From Oscillochloris sp. (lineage in GTDB: Bacteria > Chloroflexota > Chloroflexia > Chloroflexales > Chloroflexaceae): a stretch of DNA of 34,968 nucleotides. Location: the NCBI GenBank assembly GCA_012032775.1, contig JAAUQO010000045.1:1-34968 (forward strand), read 5' to 3'. The notes beneath the pieces are model-generated. The model was not told where the DNA came from, did not search any database, and worked only from the letters and a program-made list of their open reading frames with translations. This document shows, piece by piece, positions 26,171-32,489 of this stretch (its first letter is position 1; the number at the start of each line of letters is the position of its first letter). Position numbers and translations under genes: made by a program.

Positions 26171-26215
26171 ATCGGGTTGTTTCAGCGCAATGCGCCGGAA
26201 CAACCCGATTTCTTT
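26171..26215 (+). terminator. Rho-independent terminator
   Basis: The arms ATCGGGTTGTTTCAGCGCA and TGCGCCGGAACAACCCGAT pair over 19 bp with one wobble and one mismatch. They are followed by a T-rich tail (TTCTTT). It ends the transcript of the secreted-protein gene and separates it from the globin. Confidence 0.8.
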
Positions 26216-26310
26216 GTAGCTGATGCATAGGGCCGGTTTTATGAGGCACCAGATCGGGCTGCGCTGCGCATAATGCCTTTATCAACCGATAACGAAAGGC
26301 AGCGACAGCA

Positions 26311-26739
26311 ATGAACCAGCGACAGAAGGAACATATCCGGCGCACATTCGCCCAGATCGAGCCAATCGCCACAGTGGCGGCAACCCTGTTCTACGGCCGG
26401 CTCTTCGAGATCGACCCCGACAGCAAGCACCTGTTTCGCTACGACCTGGGATCGCCGGGGATGGCGCAGCAGGGCGCAAAACTTATGCAGATGATCGCAG
26501 TGGCCGTGGCGCACCTCGACAACCTCGACAATGTTATCCCGGCGATCGAAGCCCTGGCCCGCCGCCACACCAGCTACGGCGTCGAAGCCCGGCACTACGA
26601 CACAGTCGGCGCGGCCTTGCTCTGGACGCTTGAGCAAGGGCTGGGCCGTGATTTCACGCTGGAGGTACACGATGCCTGGACCACCTTGTACGGGACGCTC
26701 GCCGGAGCGATGAAGCAGGCAGCGTATACGCCGGCGTAG
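26311..26739 (+). CDS. Single-domain globin, flavohaemoglobin-like
   Basis: This is a haem protein of about 142 residues resembling Vitreoscilla haemoglobin and the globin part of flavohaemoglobins. Known members bind oxygen or nitric oxide in the cytoplasm. Tyr28 in ATLFYGRLFEIDP is the distal B10 tyrosine. Phe42 in HLFRYDL fits the CD1 region. His86 in ALARRHTSYGV is the proximal F8 ligand. There is no FAD/NAD reductase domain, so it needs an outside electron donor. The usual ribosome binding site is weak (GAAAGG 14 bases upstream). It follows a terminator and is probably transcribed alone. Confidence 0.9.
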   Translation: MNQRQKEHIRRTFAQIEPIATVAATLFYGRLFEIDPDSKHLFRYDLGSPGMAQQGAKLMQMIAVAVAHLDNLDNVIPAIEALARRHTSYGVEARHYDTVGAALLWTLEQGLGRDFTLEVHDAWTTLYGTLAGAMKQAAYTPA

Positions 26740-26785
26740 AACCGCCCCCGCCCCACACCAATCATCTTCCGAAGGCGAGCGCTGG

Positions 26786-27335
26786 ATGGCGACCTTGACC
26801 GGCGATTATCCGCCGACCGATGCGGCCGGCTTTATGGCCTTTGCGGCAAGTGTACCGGTTCCCGAATTCGTGGCGGCACTAACCACTACTGAAGCGTTGA
26901 GTGATGCATACGGCTACCGGCGCGCCGCCAATCGCATGCGCCACTACCAACAGTTGCCGCGCTACCGGAAGGCGTGGTAGCGCCTGGCGACGCAGTATAC
27001 GCCCGGATGGCTTAGGGCGGCGCTTTCAGAAGCGCCTGGCGCGGATCAACGCCGCGCCGTGGCAACTGGCGACCGGCCAGGATCTGCGCTGGGAAGCGGC
27101 GGCAGGCGCACAACGGGTGGATCCGGTGAGCCGGTTGGCGCAGGGCTACTTCGACCGGGTGTTGTTGGCGATAACGCCGAGCAGCCTGGTTGCCGCACGC
27201 TTCAGCGCTATGCAGAACATGCTGCGCTCGCCGGCAGTGCTCTTCCATCCCACTATTGTTCGCGAGGTGTTACGATGCAAAGTTACACCCCCGCAGCACC
27301 ACAGCAATATCCAGCCCCCGATCGCCGCATCGTAG
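26786..27335 (+). pseudogene. FAD-dependent monooxygenase remnant
   Basis: Fragments of the C-terminal half of a PHBH-like FAD monooxygenase lie in successive frames. The first is GDYPPTDAAGFMAFAASVP to NRMRHYQQLPRY. After a -1 shift near 26965 comes PEGVVAPGDAVYARMA, which holds the conserved Gly-Asp of the FAD ribityl site. After another break near 27010 comes LGRRFQKRLARINAAPWQLA to FHPTIVREVLR. The N-terminal dinucleotide-binding half is absent, and the segment that normally follows the Gly-Asp motif (about 40-80 residues) is also missing. This is a dead remnant, not merely a frameshift. Confidence 0.65.
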
Positions 27336-27406
27336 CGACGCGCCGCCGGGCGGGGTCGAGCATGTTCGATCTCGCCGGGCGGCATCCACAAAAGGAGGCC
27401 CTATGA
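27275..27406 (+). CDS. Possible 43-aa small ORF overlapping the protease start
   Basis: An ATG at 27275, preceded by GAGG at good spacing, opens a frame of 43 codons (MQSYTPAAPQQYPAPDRR...). Its TGA overlaps the protease ATG in an ATGA arrangement at 27403-27406, typical of translational coupling. It lies partly in the tail of the monooxygenase remnant, so it may be chance. The protease also has its own strong ribosome binding site. No family is recognised. Confidence 0.25.
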   Translation: MQSYTPAAPQQYPAPDRRIVATRRRAGSSMFDLAGRHPQKEAL

Positions 27407-28017
27407 CACGTCTGCATCATCAGTCGATCTTGAGCATGATCGCGATCATGCTTGTAACGATCCTCGGCCCGGCTGTGCCGGCGACGATCGCCGCTCCGAT
27501 CGAACCGCAGGCGGAACTTCAGGCAACGCCGACGACCCTGGTCGATGAGCCGATCGACGGCTTTGCCCTGGTTGAACCGCGCCTGTTCTGGTGGAATACG
27601 CCGATCTGTATCGCCGGCTTCGGCGGCGGGCCGGGGCTGGCTGAAGCGCCGCCGGTTGACGAACTGACTGAAGCGATCAGCCGAAAAGCGACCTACGGCG
27701 GCGAGATCCGGCGGCTCTACTATCGCAGTGGAACAGAGGTCGGCAGTGGTTGCGGCCAGCAAGACATCGAGTTTGCGCCGCTCTCGAACCTGATCGCCGA
27801 CGAAGACTACCTTTACTGGCTGGATCAAAGCGGCCTGGTGCGCCTCTCGACCGACGCCAATCCCGGCGATCAGCCGGAGCTACTGGTCGATCTCGCAACC
27901 AACTCGGGCGCCGAGTTGGTACAAACGAAACCACGATCTACGCGCTGTTACGTGGCGGCAGCGAGAATCAAAGCGCCCAGATCCGCCGGATCGCCAAGAA
28001 TAACGGCAGCAATGTAA
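27403..28017 (+). CDS. Secreted metalloprotease, 5' part of frameshifted gene
   Basis: The ATG at 27403 is preceded by AAAGGAGG, one of the best ribosome binding sites in the window. A signal peptide (basic start, LSMIAIMLVTILGPAVPATIAAP) directs export. The following region has LFWW, LYYRSG and DYLYWLDQSGLVRLS strands resembling repeats of a beta-propeller. At 27918-27920 the frame fails: the sense sequence continues in the -1 frame as TNETTIYALLRGG, while this frame runs on meaninglessly to 28017. Restored, the gene (27403-31058) encodes about 1218 residues. Confidence 0.8.
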   Translation: MTRLHHQSILSMIAIMLVTILGPAVPATIAAPIEPQAELQATPTTLVDEPIDGFALVEPRLFWWNTPICIAGFGGGPGLAEAPPVDELTEAISRKATYGGEIRRLYYRSGTEVGSGCGQQDIEFAPLSNLIADEDYLYWLDQSGLVRLSTDANPGDQPELLVDLATNSGAELVQTKPRSTRCYVAAARIKAPRSAGSPRITAAM

Positions 28018-31000
28018 CGATCGCCTTTGATGTCAACAATGGCGATACCATCAGCAAACTGGGCATCGACGCCGAGCATCTGTACTGGATCACCGCCGGC
28101 ACCCTGCGCCGCTACAATCTTGCTGCCGGCGGCAGTTCGACCGCCCTTACAAACGATGTGACCGGCTACTACCCTGAGGGGCCGCGTGAACTTTGTCTGA
28201 ACCCACAAGCCTGTGTCGAAACGAATTATGTCTTTGTGGCCAAGGATGATCGCATCTACCGCTACAACAACGACAGCGACACACTCAGTACGGCGATCTA
28301 CAACAGCCCCGACAATTCCGGCCTGATCAGCGAGATCACCGGCGATGCAACCCATCTCTACTTCTTCGAGCGCCGGGCATTGGGCTGTGCGCCAACGTGT
28401 AGTTACAACTCGGTGCTGTTCCGCATGAACCGCTTGGGCGGCACGGCGTCGCCACTTTTTAACGGCGACACATCGATCACCTCGCGTCCACTCGGCCTTG
28501 TGAGCGACGGCACCTTTTTGTTCTGGAATCTGGCCGGCTTGCAACGGTTGCCGAATAACGCCGAAGCATTGCCGGTGGTCGATCTGGAGATCACCGACAT
28601 CGAGGTGACTCAGGGCATTCAGGATCTGGATAACGCGGTACGGCTGATCGAAGACCGGCGCACCTACGTGCGCGTCCATGTGCGCTCGACCGAGGCCGGC
28701 ATCGCTGTGCCCGGCGTCACCGCCCGCCTGATTCGGGTCGGCGCAACCCAGTTCGACGACGGGCTGCTGCCGATCAACACTATCGGCCCGGCCCTCACGG
28801 TGCTACCCAACCCCGACCGCAACGTGGTCAATCAGAGCTTCTTGTTCGAGTTGCCATGGAATTGGGCCGAGGGCAACTTTACGTTGCAGGCGCGCCTGAA
28901 CCCCTTCCAATATCCGCTGGAGCCGAACTACAGCAACAACACGCGCAATGTCGCAATCAGCTTCGAGCCGTCGCCGCGGCTGGAAGTGGAATTTGTCAGT
29001 TGGATGTACATACTCAACGGCACGGTCTACGCGCCGCGGATCACGGAAGATGTGGAGCAGACCTATTCGTGGATCAGGCGGGTGTACCCCTTGGCGAGCG
29101 CAGCCGGCTACGCCGATGACCCCTCGCCGGGATTCCGGCCCGCGCAGCGCAGCATCCTCGATTTCGGCCTCGGCAGCCGGGTCGATCGCAGCCACGACGA
29201 ATGCCAGGATCTGCTGATCGAGAATGAGGACGGCACCACCACCGACCGGCGGAACCTGTGTGCGAGCCGGTATACCAACACCCAGATGGATGCCATGCGC
29301 GACACCTACGGCATCGGCCTCGACACCTTTATGTACGGCATGATCAGCGACGCGGCCGGGATCTTCCCGCGCGGTCAGGCCTGCTGCGGCGACAACGTCT
29401 CCAGTGGCCCGGTTGGTACGCCCGGCGATGTGATGAACTGGACATGGGACAGCGACAGTACCTATGGCGATTGGTACGCCGGCCACGAAGTCGGCCACAC
29501 CCTCGGGCGCGGGCATCCGGCCCAGGGAAACGAGTGTAGCCATAGCGCCTCCGATCAGAACTATCCCTACGCGGGCGCGCAGATCGGCCCGGCCAACGGC
29601 AGCCTGGCCGGCTTTGACGGCGGTGATCCGGCCTTCGGCATCGCGCGGCAGGTGCTACCGGCGACCCTATGGACCGACCTGATGAGCTATTGTGACTATC
29701 AGTGGATCAGCGACTACACCTACGATGGGATGTACGACCGCATGATGAACGGGCTGAGCGCCAATCTGACCGCCGGCACAATTGTGCAACCGGCCCAGGG
29801 CGATCTACTTGGCGTCTACGGCAGCATTGTGATCAGCAGCGGCGCGGCCCAGATCATCAAGGCATTACGACTGGAAAGCGCCGCCGACGTGCCGGCCCTG
29901 GTGCCCGGCAGCCATGCGATCCGGCTGGTCGGCAACGGCGCAACCCTGGCCGAACACCCATTCACACCCGACGGCATCGACGACAGCGACGCAACACTGC
30001 TCGGCTTCGGCCAGATCGTGCCTTTTGCCGCAGGCACCACGGCGATTCAGATCGTGCGCCTGAGCGACGGGGCGATTGTCGGCACGCAAACCGTGAGCGC
30101 CAATCCACCAACCGTCGCCAACGTCCAACTAACGGCGCCAGGCACGCCGGTGAGCGGCGAGGCAACCCTGAGCTGGGATGCCGACGATCCGGACGGCGAC
30201 AGCCTGAGCTTCGACGTTTTCGCGAGCAACGACGGCGGCACAACCCTGGAGCCACTGGTACTTGGGGCGAGCGGCACAAGCACCGTGGTCGATACATCAT
30301 TGCTGGCGGGCGGATCGACGATCTTCCGCGTGGTGGCGAGCGACGGGATCAACATGGCGCAGGCCGACAGCCCGCCGGTGGAACTGGCGAACAAAGCGCC
30401 TGTGGCGCGCATCCTCAGCCCCGGCGACGGCGCGGTGTTCCAGTACGGCCAGTTGATCAACTTCAGCGGCAGCGGGTTCGACCTGCAAGACGGCACCCTG
30501 GTGGGGCGGGGCCTGGTCTGGAGCAACCAGGACGGCGTGCTCGGCGGCGATGCACAACTCGCGATTGCCGATCTGCCGGTGGGCGAACACACAATCACAT
30601 TGCGAGCGCAAAACAGCGCGGGATTAAGCAGCGAGGCGACGATCACGATTATGATCGAGGACGACCTGACCCTGCCGGGGCCGACGCTGGATGTCGGGCC
30701 GGCGCAAGTGGGCTGGCATGTCGCCGCCGGCGCCAACGAAATCCAGACGGCACAACTCAGCATCGGCAACGTCGGCAGCGGCGAACTGAGTTGGACGGCC
30801 GGCAGTGATGCGGCCTGGCTCAGCCTGAGCGCAAGCAACGGCACAGCACCGGCGCAACTCACACTCAGCGCCGACCCAGGCGGCATGGCGGACGGCGCAA
30901 CCCGGCAGGCCGTCGTCACAATCAGTGCCACAAGCGACGGCGTAAACCTCGGCAGCGTCGCAATCCCCGTGACACTGACCGCCGGCGACACCTGGAGCAA

Positions 31001-31058
31001 CAGCGAAATCAGCCAGGCGCCACGCCAACGGCTCTACCTACCGATGTTGTTCCGGTAA
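27918..31058 (+). CDS. Secreted metzincin-type metalloprotease, main part after frameshift
   Basis: This frame carries the rest of the propeller-like region (LYWITAGTLRRYNLAAGG, HLYFFERRALGC), a CARDB-like domain (DLEITDIEVTQGIQDLDNAVRL), then the protease core. The zinc site is HEVGHTLGRGH, near residue 695 of the restored protein, the HEXXHXXGXXH pattern of metzincins. A methionine 51 residues beyond the site (TDLMSYCD) fits the Met-turn. Ig-like domains follow (SWDADDPDGDSLSFDVFAS; ILSPGDGAVFQYGQLINFSG), then a BACON-like domain (SWTAGSDAAWLSLSASNG) and the end RLYLPMLFR, a tail I associate with Chloroflexi secreted proteins. It acts outside the cell; the substrate is unknown. Confidence 0.85.
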   Translation, partial: GTNETTIYALLRGGSENQSAQIRRIAKNNGSNVTIAFDVNNGDTISKLGIDAEHLYWITAGTLRRYNLAAGGSSTALTNDVTGYYPEGPRELCLNPQACVETNYVFVAKDDRIYRYNNDSDTLSTAIYNSPDNSGLISEITGDATHLYFFERRALGCAPTCSYNSVLFRMNRLGGTASPLFNGDTSITSRPLGLVSDGTFLFWNLAGLQRLPNNAEALPVVDLEITDIEVTQGIQDLDNAVRLIEDRRTYVRVHVRSTEAGIAVPGVTARLIRVGATQFDDGLLPINTIGPALTVLPNPDRNVVNQSFLFELPWNWAEGNFTLQARLNPFQYPLEPNYSNNTRNVAISFEPSPRLEVEFVSWMYILNGTVYAPRITEDVEQTYSWIRRVYPLASAAGYADDPSPGFRPAQRSILDFGLGSRVDRSHDECQDLLIENEDGTTTDRRNLCASRYTNTQMDAMRDTYGIGLDTFMYGMISDAAGIFPRGQACCGDNVSSGPVGTPGDVMNWTWDSDSTYGDWYAGHEVGHTLGRGHPAQGNECSHSASDQNYPYAGAQIGPANGSLAGFDGGDPAFGIARQVLPATLWTDLMSYCDYQWISDYTYDGMYDRMMNGLSANLTAGTIVQPAQGDLLGVYGSIVISSGAAQIIKALRLESAADVPALVPGSHAIRLVGNGATLAEHPFTPDGIDDSDATLLGFGQIVPFAAGTTAIQIVRLSDGAIVGTQTVSANPPTVANVQLTAPGTPVSGEATLSWDADDPDGDSLSFDVFASNDGGTTLEPLVLGASGTSTVVDTSLLAGGSTIFRVVASDGINMAQADSPPVELANKAPVARILSPGDGAVFQYGQLINFSGSGFDLQDGTLVGRGLVWSNQDGVLGGDAQLAIADLPVGEHTITLRAQNSAGLSSEATITIMIEDDLTLPGPTLDVGPAQVGWHVAAGANEIQTAQLSIGNVGSGELSWTAGSDAAWLSLSASNGTAPAQLTLSADPGGMADGATRQAVVTISATSDGVNLGSVAIPVTLTAGDTWSNSEISQAPRQRLYLPMLFR

Positions 31059-31061
31059 TGC

Positions 31062-31102
31062 GTAGGGGCGAAGGATTCGCTGCGTGGATCTTTCGCCCCT
31101 AC
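31062..31102. repeat. GTAGGGGCGAA inverted repeat between convergent genes
   Basis: GTAGGGGCGAA (31062-31072) and TTCGCCCCTAC (31092-31102) form an 11-bp perfect stem around a 19-base loop. The right arm holds the TAG stop of the XRE gene, and the left arm begins four bases after the protease stop. It is the same family as 6114-6163 (GTAGGG-CGAA..ATTCGC) and probably terminates both genes. Confidence 0.7.
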
Positions 31103-31371
31103 TCACCCAACAGCAACCAATCGAACGACACCCCCAACACCTCACGCAACGCAATCAACTCCGCCGCATTCGGCAAACTCTCACCATTCTCGATCCGGCT
31201 GTACTGCGTACGACTGATCACCACCTGCGCCAACTCCATCCGCGCCCGCAGATGCTCCTGCGTGAGCGCCAGTTCGGTGCGGCGCACGCGCATACGCGCG
31301 CCAATTGCTTGCGCAAGCGCCCGCTGGTTAATCTGATATTCGGCCGGCAAATCTTGAATCCGCTTGGGCAT
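31099..31371 (-). CDS. XRE-family HTH regulator, 90 aa
   Basis: This small DNA-binding protein consists almost only of one Cro/C1-type helix-turn-helix: IGARMRVRRTELALTQEHLRARM, then ISRTQYSRIENGESLPNAAELIALREVLGVSFDWLLLGE. The ATG at 31371 is preceded by GGAG six bases away; the open frame further upstream to 31509 covers the operator region and is not coding. It is transcribed away from the DUF4007-ATPase genes across a 155-base region with repeated TCCCATAGATGGGA sites. Size and placement recall controller proteins of restriction-modification systems. Autoregulation and control of the neighbouring operon are inferred. Confidence 0.85.
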   Translation of the reverse strand: MPKRIQDLPAEYQINQRALAQAIGARMRVRRTELALTQEHLRARMELAQVVISRTQYSRIENGESLPNAAELIALREVLGVSFDWLLLGE

Positions 31372-31415
31372 AGGCGCTCCAAGCGGAAACAATGCCACGC
31401 CGTCGGCACACTGTG

Positions 31416-31429
31416 TCCCATAGATGGGA
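31416..31429. promoter_or_regulatory. Operator copy 1 (TCCCATAGATGGGA)
   Basis: Near-perfect dyad TCCCAT-AG-ATGGGA, identical to copy 3. It lies 45 bases upstream of the XRE start and would overlap a weak -10 (TCCCAT on the minus strand, 17 bases after TTGCAT), so binding should repress the regulator's own gene. Confidence 0.7.
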
Positions 31430-31434
31430 TAGCA

Positions 31435-31446
31435 CCATCTAACGGA
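31435..31446. promoter_or_regulatory. Degenerate operator copy 2 (CCATCTAACGGA)
   Basis: Ten of twelve bases match the complement of the operator core (CCATCTATGGGA). Its centre is 17 bases from copy 1, so two dimers could contact each other on DNA. Confidence 0.35.
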
Positions 31447-31461
31447 ATGCAAACCCGACCT

Positions 31462-31479
31462 ATTCCCATAGATGGGAAT
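31462..31479. promoter_or_regulatory. Operator copy 3 (extended TCCCATAGATGGGA)
   Basis: ATTCCCAT-AG-ATGGGAAT: the same 14-base core as copy 1 with 8-bp arms. It covers the predicted -35 (TTCCCA, 31463-31468) of the DUF4007 promoter, the position of a classical repressor site. Confidence 0.7.
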
Positions 31480-31491
31480 TTGCGGTACTAT
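31463..31491 (+). promoter_or_regulatory. Predicted promoter for the DUF4007-ATPase operon
   Basis: TTCCCA (31463-31468) and TACTAT (31486-31491) are separated by 17 bases. The match to consensus is moderate, which suits a repressed or regulated promoter. Transcription would begin near 31498. Confidence 0.5.
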
Positions 31492-31509
31492 ATGTGTGGT
31501 TCCACACAT
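31492..31509. promoter_or_regulatory. Second dyad at the transcription start (ATGTGTGGTTCCACACAT)
   Basis: A perfect 8-bp dyad with a two-base centre directly after the predicted -10. Its half-site (ATGTGTGG) differs from the TCCCAT operators, so it may bind another regulator or, if transcribed in full, form an RNA hairpin next to the start codon. Confidence 0.5.
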
Positions 31510-31521
31510 CCATCTACGGGA
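31510..31521. promoter_or_regulatory. Degenerate operator copy 4 (CCATCTACGGGA)
   Basis: Eleven of twelve bases match CCATCTATGGGA, the complement of the operator core. It sits five bases before the DUF4007 ATG and also supplies its weak GGGA ribosome binding site, so a bound repressor would cover the early transcribed region. Confidence 0.45.
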
Positions 31522-31526
31522 TTCTC

Positions 31527-32441
31527 ATGGCCGCCACAGCCGCCTCCACTCCTACCTTCACCTTCAGTGGGCACGAAACCTTCGTCCTGCGCAGTAACTG
31601 GCTCAAAAAAGCCTACGACCTATTGCAGGAAACACCTGATCTCTTCGGTCTGGAAGATGCCTTTGTGCGGCTTGGCGTGGGCAAGAATATGGCTCAGTCG
31701 ATCCGCTACTGGGGCCGTGTCTGCAATGTGTTTATGCGGCGTGAGGACGGCAGTGGATCCGAGGCGACTCGCCTCGGACATGCGCTCTTCGCTGATGATG
31801 GCTGGGACCCATTTCTGGTGACGCCGGCCAGTCGCTGGTTGCTCCACTGGCAGATCGCCGCCCGCCCTGAGGCGGGATTCACCTGGTTCTATACTTTCAA
31901 CCGGCTACGGCGCGGCGAGTTTAGCGGCGAACAGTTGGCGCAACAGATCAGCGATACGGTGATAAAAGCCGGTGGCAAACTCCCTTCACCGGCAACCCTT
32001 CAACGCGATATTGACTGTATGTTGCGCTGTTACCTGCGCCCAAACACCGCCCAACTCGGCCCGGCGGTTGAAGATGCGCTCCATTGCCCATTGCACGAAC
32101 TCGAACTGCTCCAACAGATCCCCGGCCAAGCGACCTATCGCATGGCCGGCGGCGCACAACCCGATCTGCCCGACGCGCTGATCGCGTTCGCCGCGCTGCA
32201 GCAGATTCGCAGCCTTGGCCGAGCGACGATCGCCTTTAATGAATTGGCCTACGGCGAATGCTCGCCGGGCCGGGTATTCCGGCTTGATGAAGATGCACTG
32301 CTGGAGCGACTGCTGCATTTCGAGACGATCACGGAAGGGCGGGCGGTCTATGCCGAGAGCGGCGGCATCAGGCAGGTGGCCTGGCGCGATCCCGCCGATA
32401 CGCTGCAGGATTGGGCGCTGCTTGAGGCGGCCTTCGGGTAG
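31527..32441 (+). CDS. DUF4007 family protein, 304 aa
   Basis: The N-terminus has the family hallmark FSGHETFVLRSNWLKKAYDLL, followed by VRLGVGKNMAQSIRYWGRVCNV, as in DUF4007 proteins. No enzyme motif, signal peptide or membrane span is seen. The biochemical function of the family is not known to me. From memory, its genes lie in bacterial and archaeal defence islands beside PAPS-reductase-like (DndC-type) and large ATPase genes. Here it is followed 48 bases later by a large P-loop ATPase and preceded by a divergent XRE regulator, which fits. ATG 31527 is chosen because the upstream frame lies in the operator region. The ribosome binding site is weak (GGGA). Confidence 0.85.
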   Translation: MAATAASTPTFTFSGHETFVLRSNWLKKAYDLLQETPDLFGLEDAFVRLGVGKNMAQSIRYWGRVCNVFMRREDGSGSEATRLGHALFADDGWDPFLVTPASRWLLHWQIAARPEAGFTWFYTFNRLRRGEFSGEQLAQQISDTVIKAGGKLPSPATLQRDIDCMLRCYLRPNTAQLGPAVEDALHCPLHELELLQQIPGQATYRMAGGAQPDLPDALIAFAALQQIRSLGRATIAFNELAYGECSPGRVFRLDEDALLERLLHFETITEGRAVYAESGGIRQVAWRDPADTLQDWALLEAAFG

Positions 32442-32489
32442 CGTGAATGCAAAATTTCTGCATTATGCATGTGCTTTAGGAACGATCAT

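Noticed and set aside
29702..31000. Long frames on both strands within the 3' end of the protease gene (368 and 317 codons)
   Set aside because: The low-complexity Arg/Gly/Gln-rich product on the plus strand and the Ser/Pro-rich product on the minus strand are shadows of the Ig-like domains.
31374..31509. In-frame upstream extension of the XRE regulator to 31509
   Set aside because: It would run through the operator dyads, and GGAG supports ATG 31371.
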